This document shows positions 7,067 to 7,256 of a stretch of 7,256 bases of DNA, piece by piece. The position numbers and the translations under genes were made by a program. Origin of the DNA: an uncultured Brachyspira sp. (GTDB lineage: Bacteria; Spirochaetota; Brachyspiria; Brachyspirales; Brachyspiraceae); assembly GCF_910578695.1 (NCBI RefSeq), contig NZ_CAJTQJ010000065.1:1-7256 (forward strand). The letters run 5' to 3'. A model generated the notes under the pieces. It was not told the DNA's origin. It saw only the letters and a program-made list of their open reading frames with translations, and searched no databases. The first letter of the stretch is position 1, and each line of letters opens with the position of its first letter.

Positions 7067-7256
7067 TAAGCAGCCTCCTCTATATGATTTTGAAGAGGAC
7101 TTATGCTAGAATAATCAGCAGCTATATTTTTATTATAAAAATAAATTTTATTGTTGACATTATCAGCATTATAATATTTAATATAAATGTACTTTAGTCT
7201 GCTGCTCTGCTCTGCTCTGCTCTGCTCTGCTCTGCTCTGCTCTGCTCTGCTCTGCT
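7066..7256 (-). CDS. 3' end of an unidentified gene carrying an SRAEQ repeat
   Basis: One minus-strand frame is open from the window edge to TAA 7068-7066. It encodes about 17 residues of the cyclic pentapeptide Ser-Arg-Ala-Glu-Gln from the AGCAG array, then about 44 further codons rich in Tyr, Asn and Ile, ending HIEEAA. I do not recognise the product. Evidence that this is real coding sequence: 44 open codons are unlikely in DNA this AT-rich (roughly one codon in twelve should be a stop), and the frame ends in a TAATG overlap with the next gene, with GAGGAGG inside its last codons. The other two frames leaving the repeat stop at TAA 7196-7194 and TAA 7180-7178. Which frame the gene body uses depends on the full repeat count and on sequence beyond the window, so this C-terminus may exist in only one of three phase states. 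Confidence 0.6.
   Translation of the reverse strand, partial: QSRAEQSRAEQSRAEQSSRLKYIYIKYYNADNVNNKIYFYNKNIAADYSSISPLQNHIEEAA
7074..7080 (-). promoter_or_regulatory. Strong Shine-Dalgarno for the radical SAM gene
   Basis: GAGGAGG at 7080-7074 is seven bases before ATG 7066. It is much stronger than the AGGA/AAGGA sites elsewhere in the window and lies within the last codons of the upstream frame, so ribosomes finishing that frame would pass over it. Confidence 0.85.
7202..7256. repeat. Pentanucleotide microsatellite (CTGCT; AGCAG on the coding strand), at least 11 copies, cut by window edge
   Basis: Eleven perfect copies fill the last 55 bases and may continue outside. The coding-strand unit AGCAG lacks T, is open in every frame, and always encodes cyclic Ser-Arg-Ala-Glu-Gln. 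It lies near the 3' end of the partial upstream gene. The three exit frames give very different stop positions relative to the radical SAM start: overlapping it, or 111 or 127 bases upstream. Confidence 0.97.

Noticed and set aside
7154..7182. Plus-strand promoter-like TTGACA followed by TATAAT or TTTAAT
   Set aside because: TATAAT is only 10 bases from TTGACA, too close to function, and TTTAAT at 17 bases is weak. It would point antisense into the repeat, with no plus-strand gene visible. It is most likely chance in AT-rich DNA.

Overview
This is a strongly AT-rich segment in which every credible gene lies on the minus strand, so transcription runs from position 7256 towards position 1. The base composition, the AGGA/AAGGA ribosome binding sites, the tight gene packing and the protein style suggest a low-GC host-associated bacterium. 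A Brachyspira-like spirochaete is my best guess, but it is only a guess. The content is that of a surface-polysaccharide (O-antigen or capsule-like) sugar-nucleotide and glycan-modification locus.

In transcription order the window holds: the 3' end of an unidentified gene (7256-7066); a radical SAM/SPASM protein (7066-5963); an RmlC-type 3,5-epimerase (5941-5408); an NAD-dependent sugar epimerase/reductase of the extended SDR family (5411-4446); an internal sigma70-type promoter (4436-4408); a DegT/DnrJ/EryC1/StrS sugar aminotransferase (4370-3246); a NeuD/PglD-type sugar O/N-acyltransferase (3237-2572); a strong intrinsic terminator (2532-2484); and two tandem paralogous ATP-grasp ligases (2467-1286 and 1250 to beyond position 1). 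A plausible pathway is epimerisation and reduction of an NDP-4-keto-6-deoxysugar, transamination of a keto sugar, acylation of the amine, and ATP-dependent ligation of an amino acid or other carboxylate/amine group by the ATP-grasp enzymes. The substrates cannot be read from the sequence.

The striking feature is a set of three microsatellites, each at or near the 3' end of a gene rather than at the start or middle: GACA at the end of ATP-grasp gene 1, AACAG at the end of the acyltransferase, and AGCAG near the end of the upstream gene. On the coding strand all three units lack T, so they cannot contain a stop codon in any frame. All share a CAG core and none is a multiple of 3 long, so a one-copy change leaves the enzyme core intact and changes only which frame leaves the repeat, and hence where translation stops. 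At the acyltransferase, one of the three exit frames carries ribosomes into the 5' arm of the downstream terminator, which could let transcription continue into the ATP-grasp genes. At the upstream gene, one exit frame ends in a TAATG stop-start overlap with the radical SAM gene, while the other two stop more than 100 nt earlier. I propose this as a 3'-end frame-exit form of phase variation. The switching logic is inferred from sequence alone.

Both window edges lie inside repeats, and two of the repeats are exactly 55 bp, so copy numbers may be assembly-limited. There is no gene-free stretch over 300 bases; the longest non-coding gaps are 2468-2571 (terminator) and 4371-4445 (promoter).
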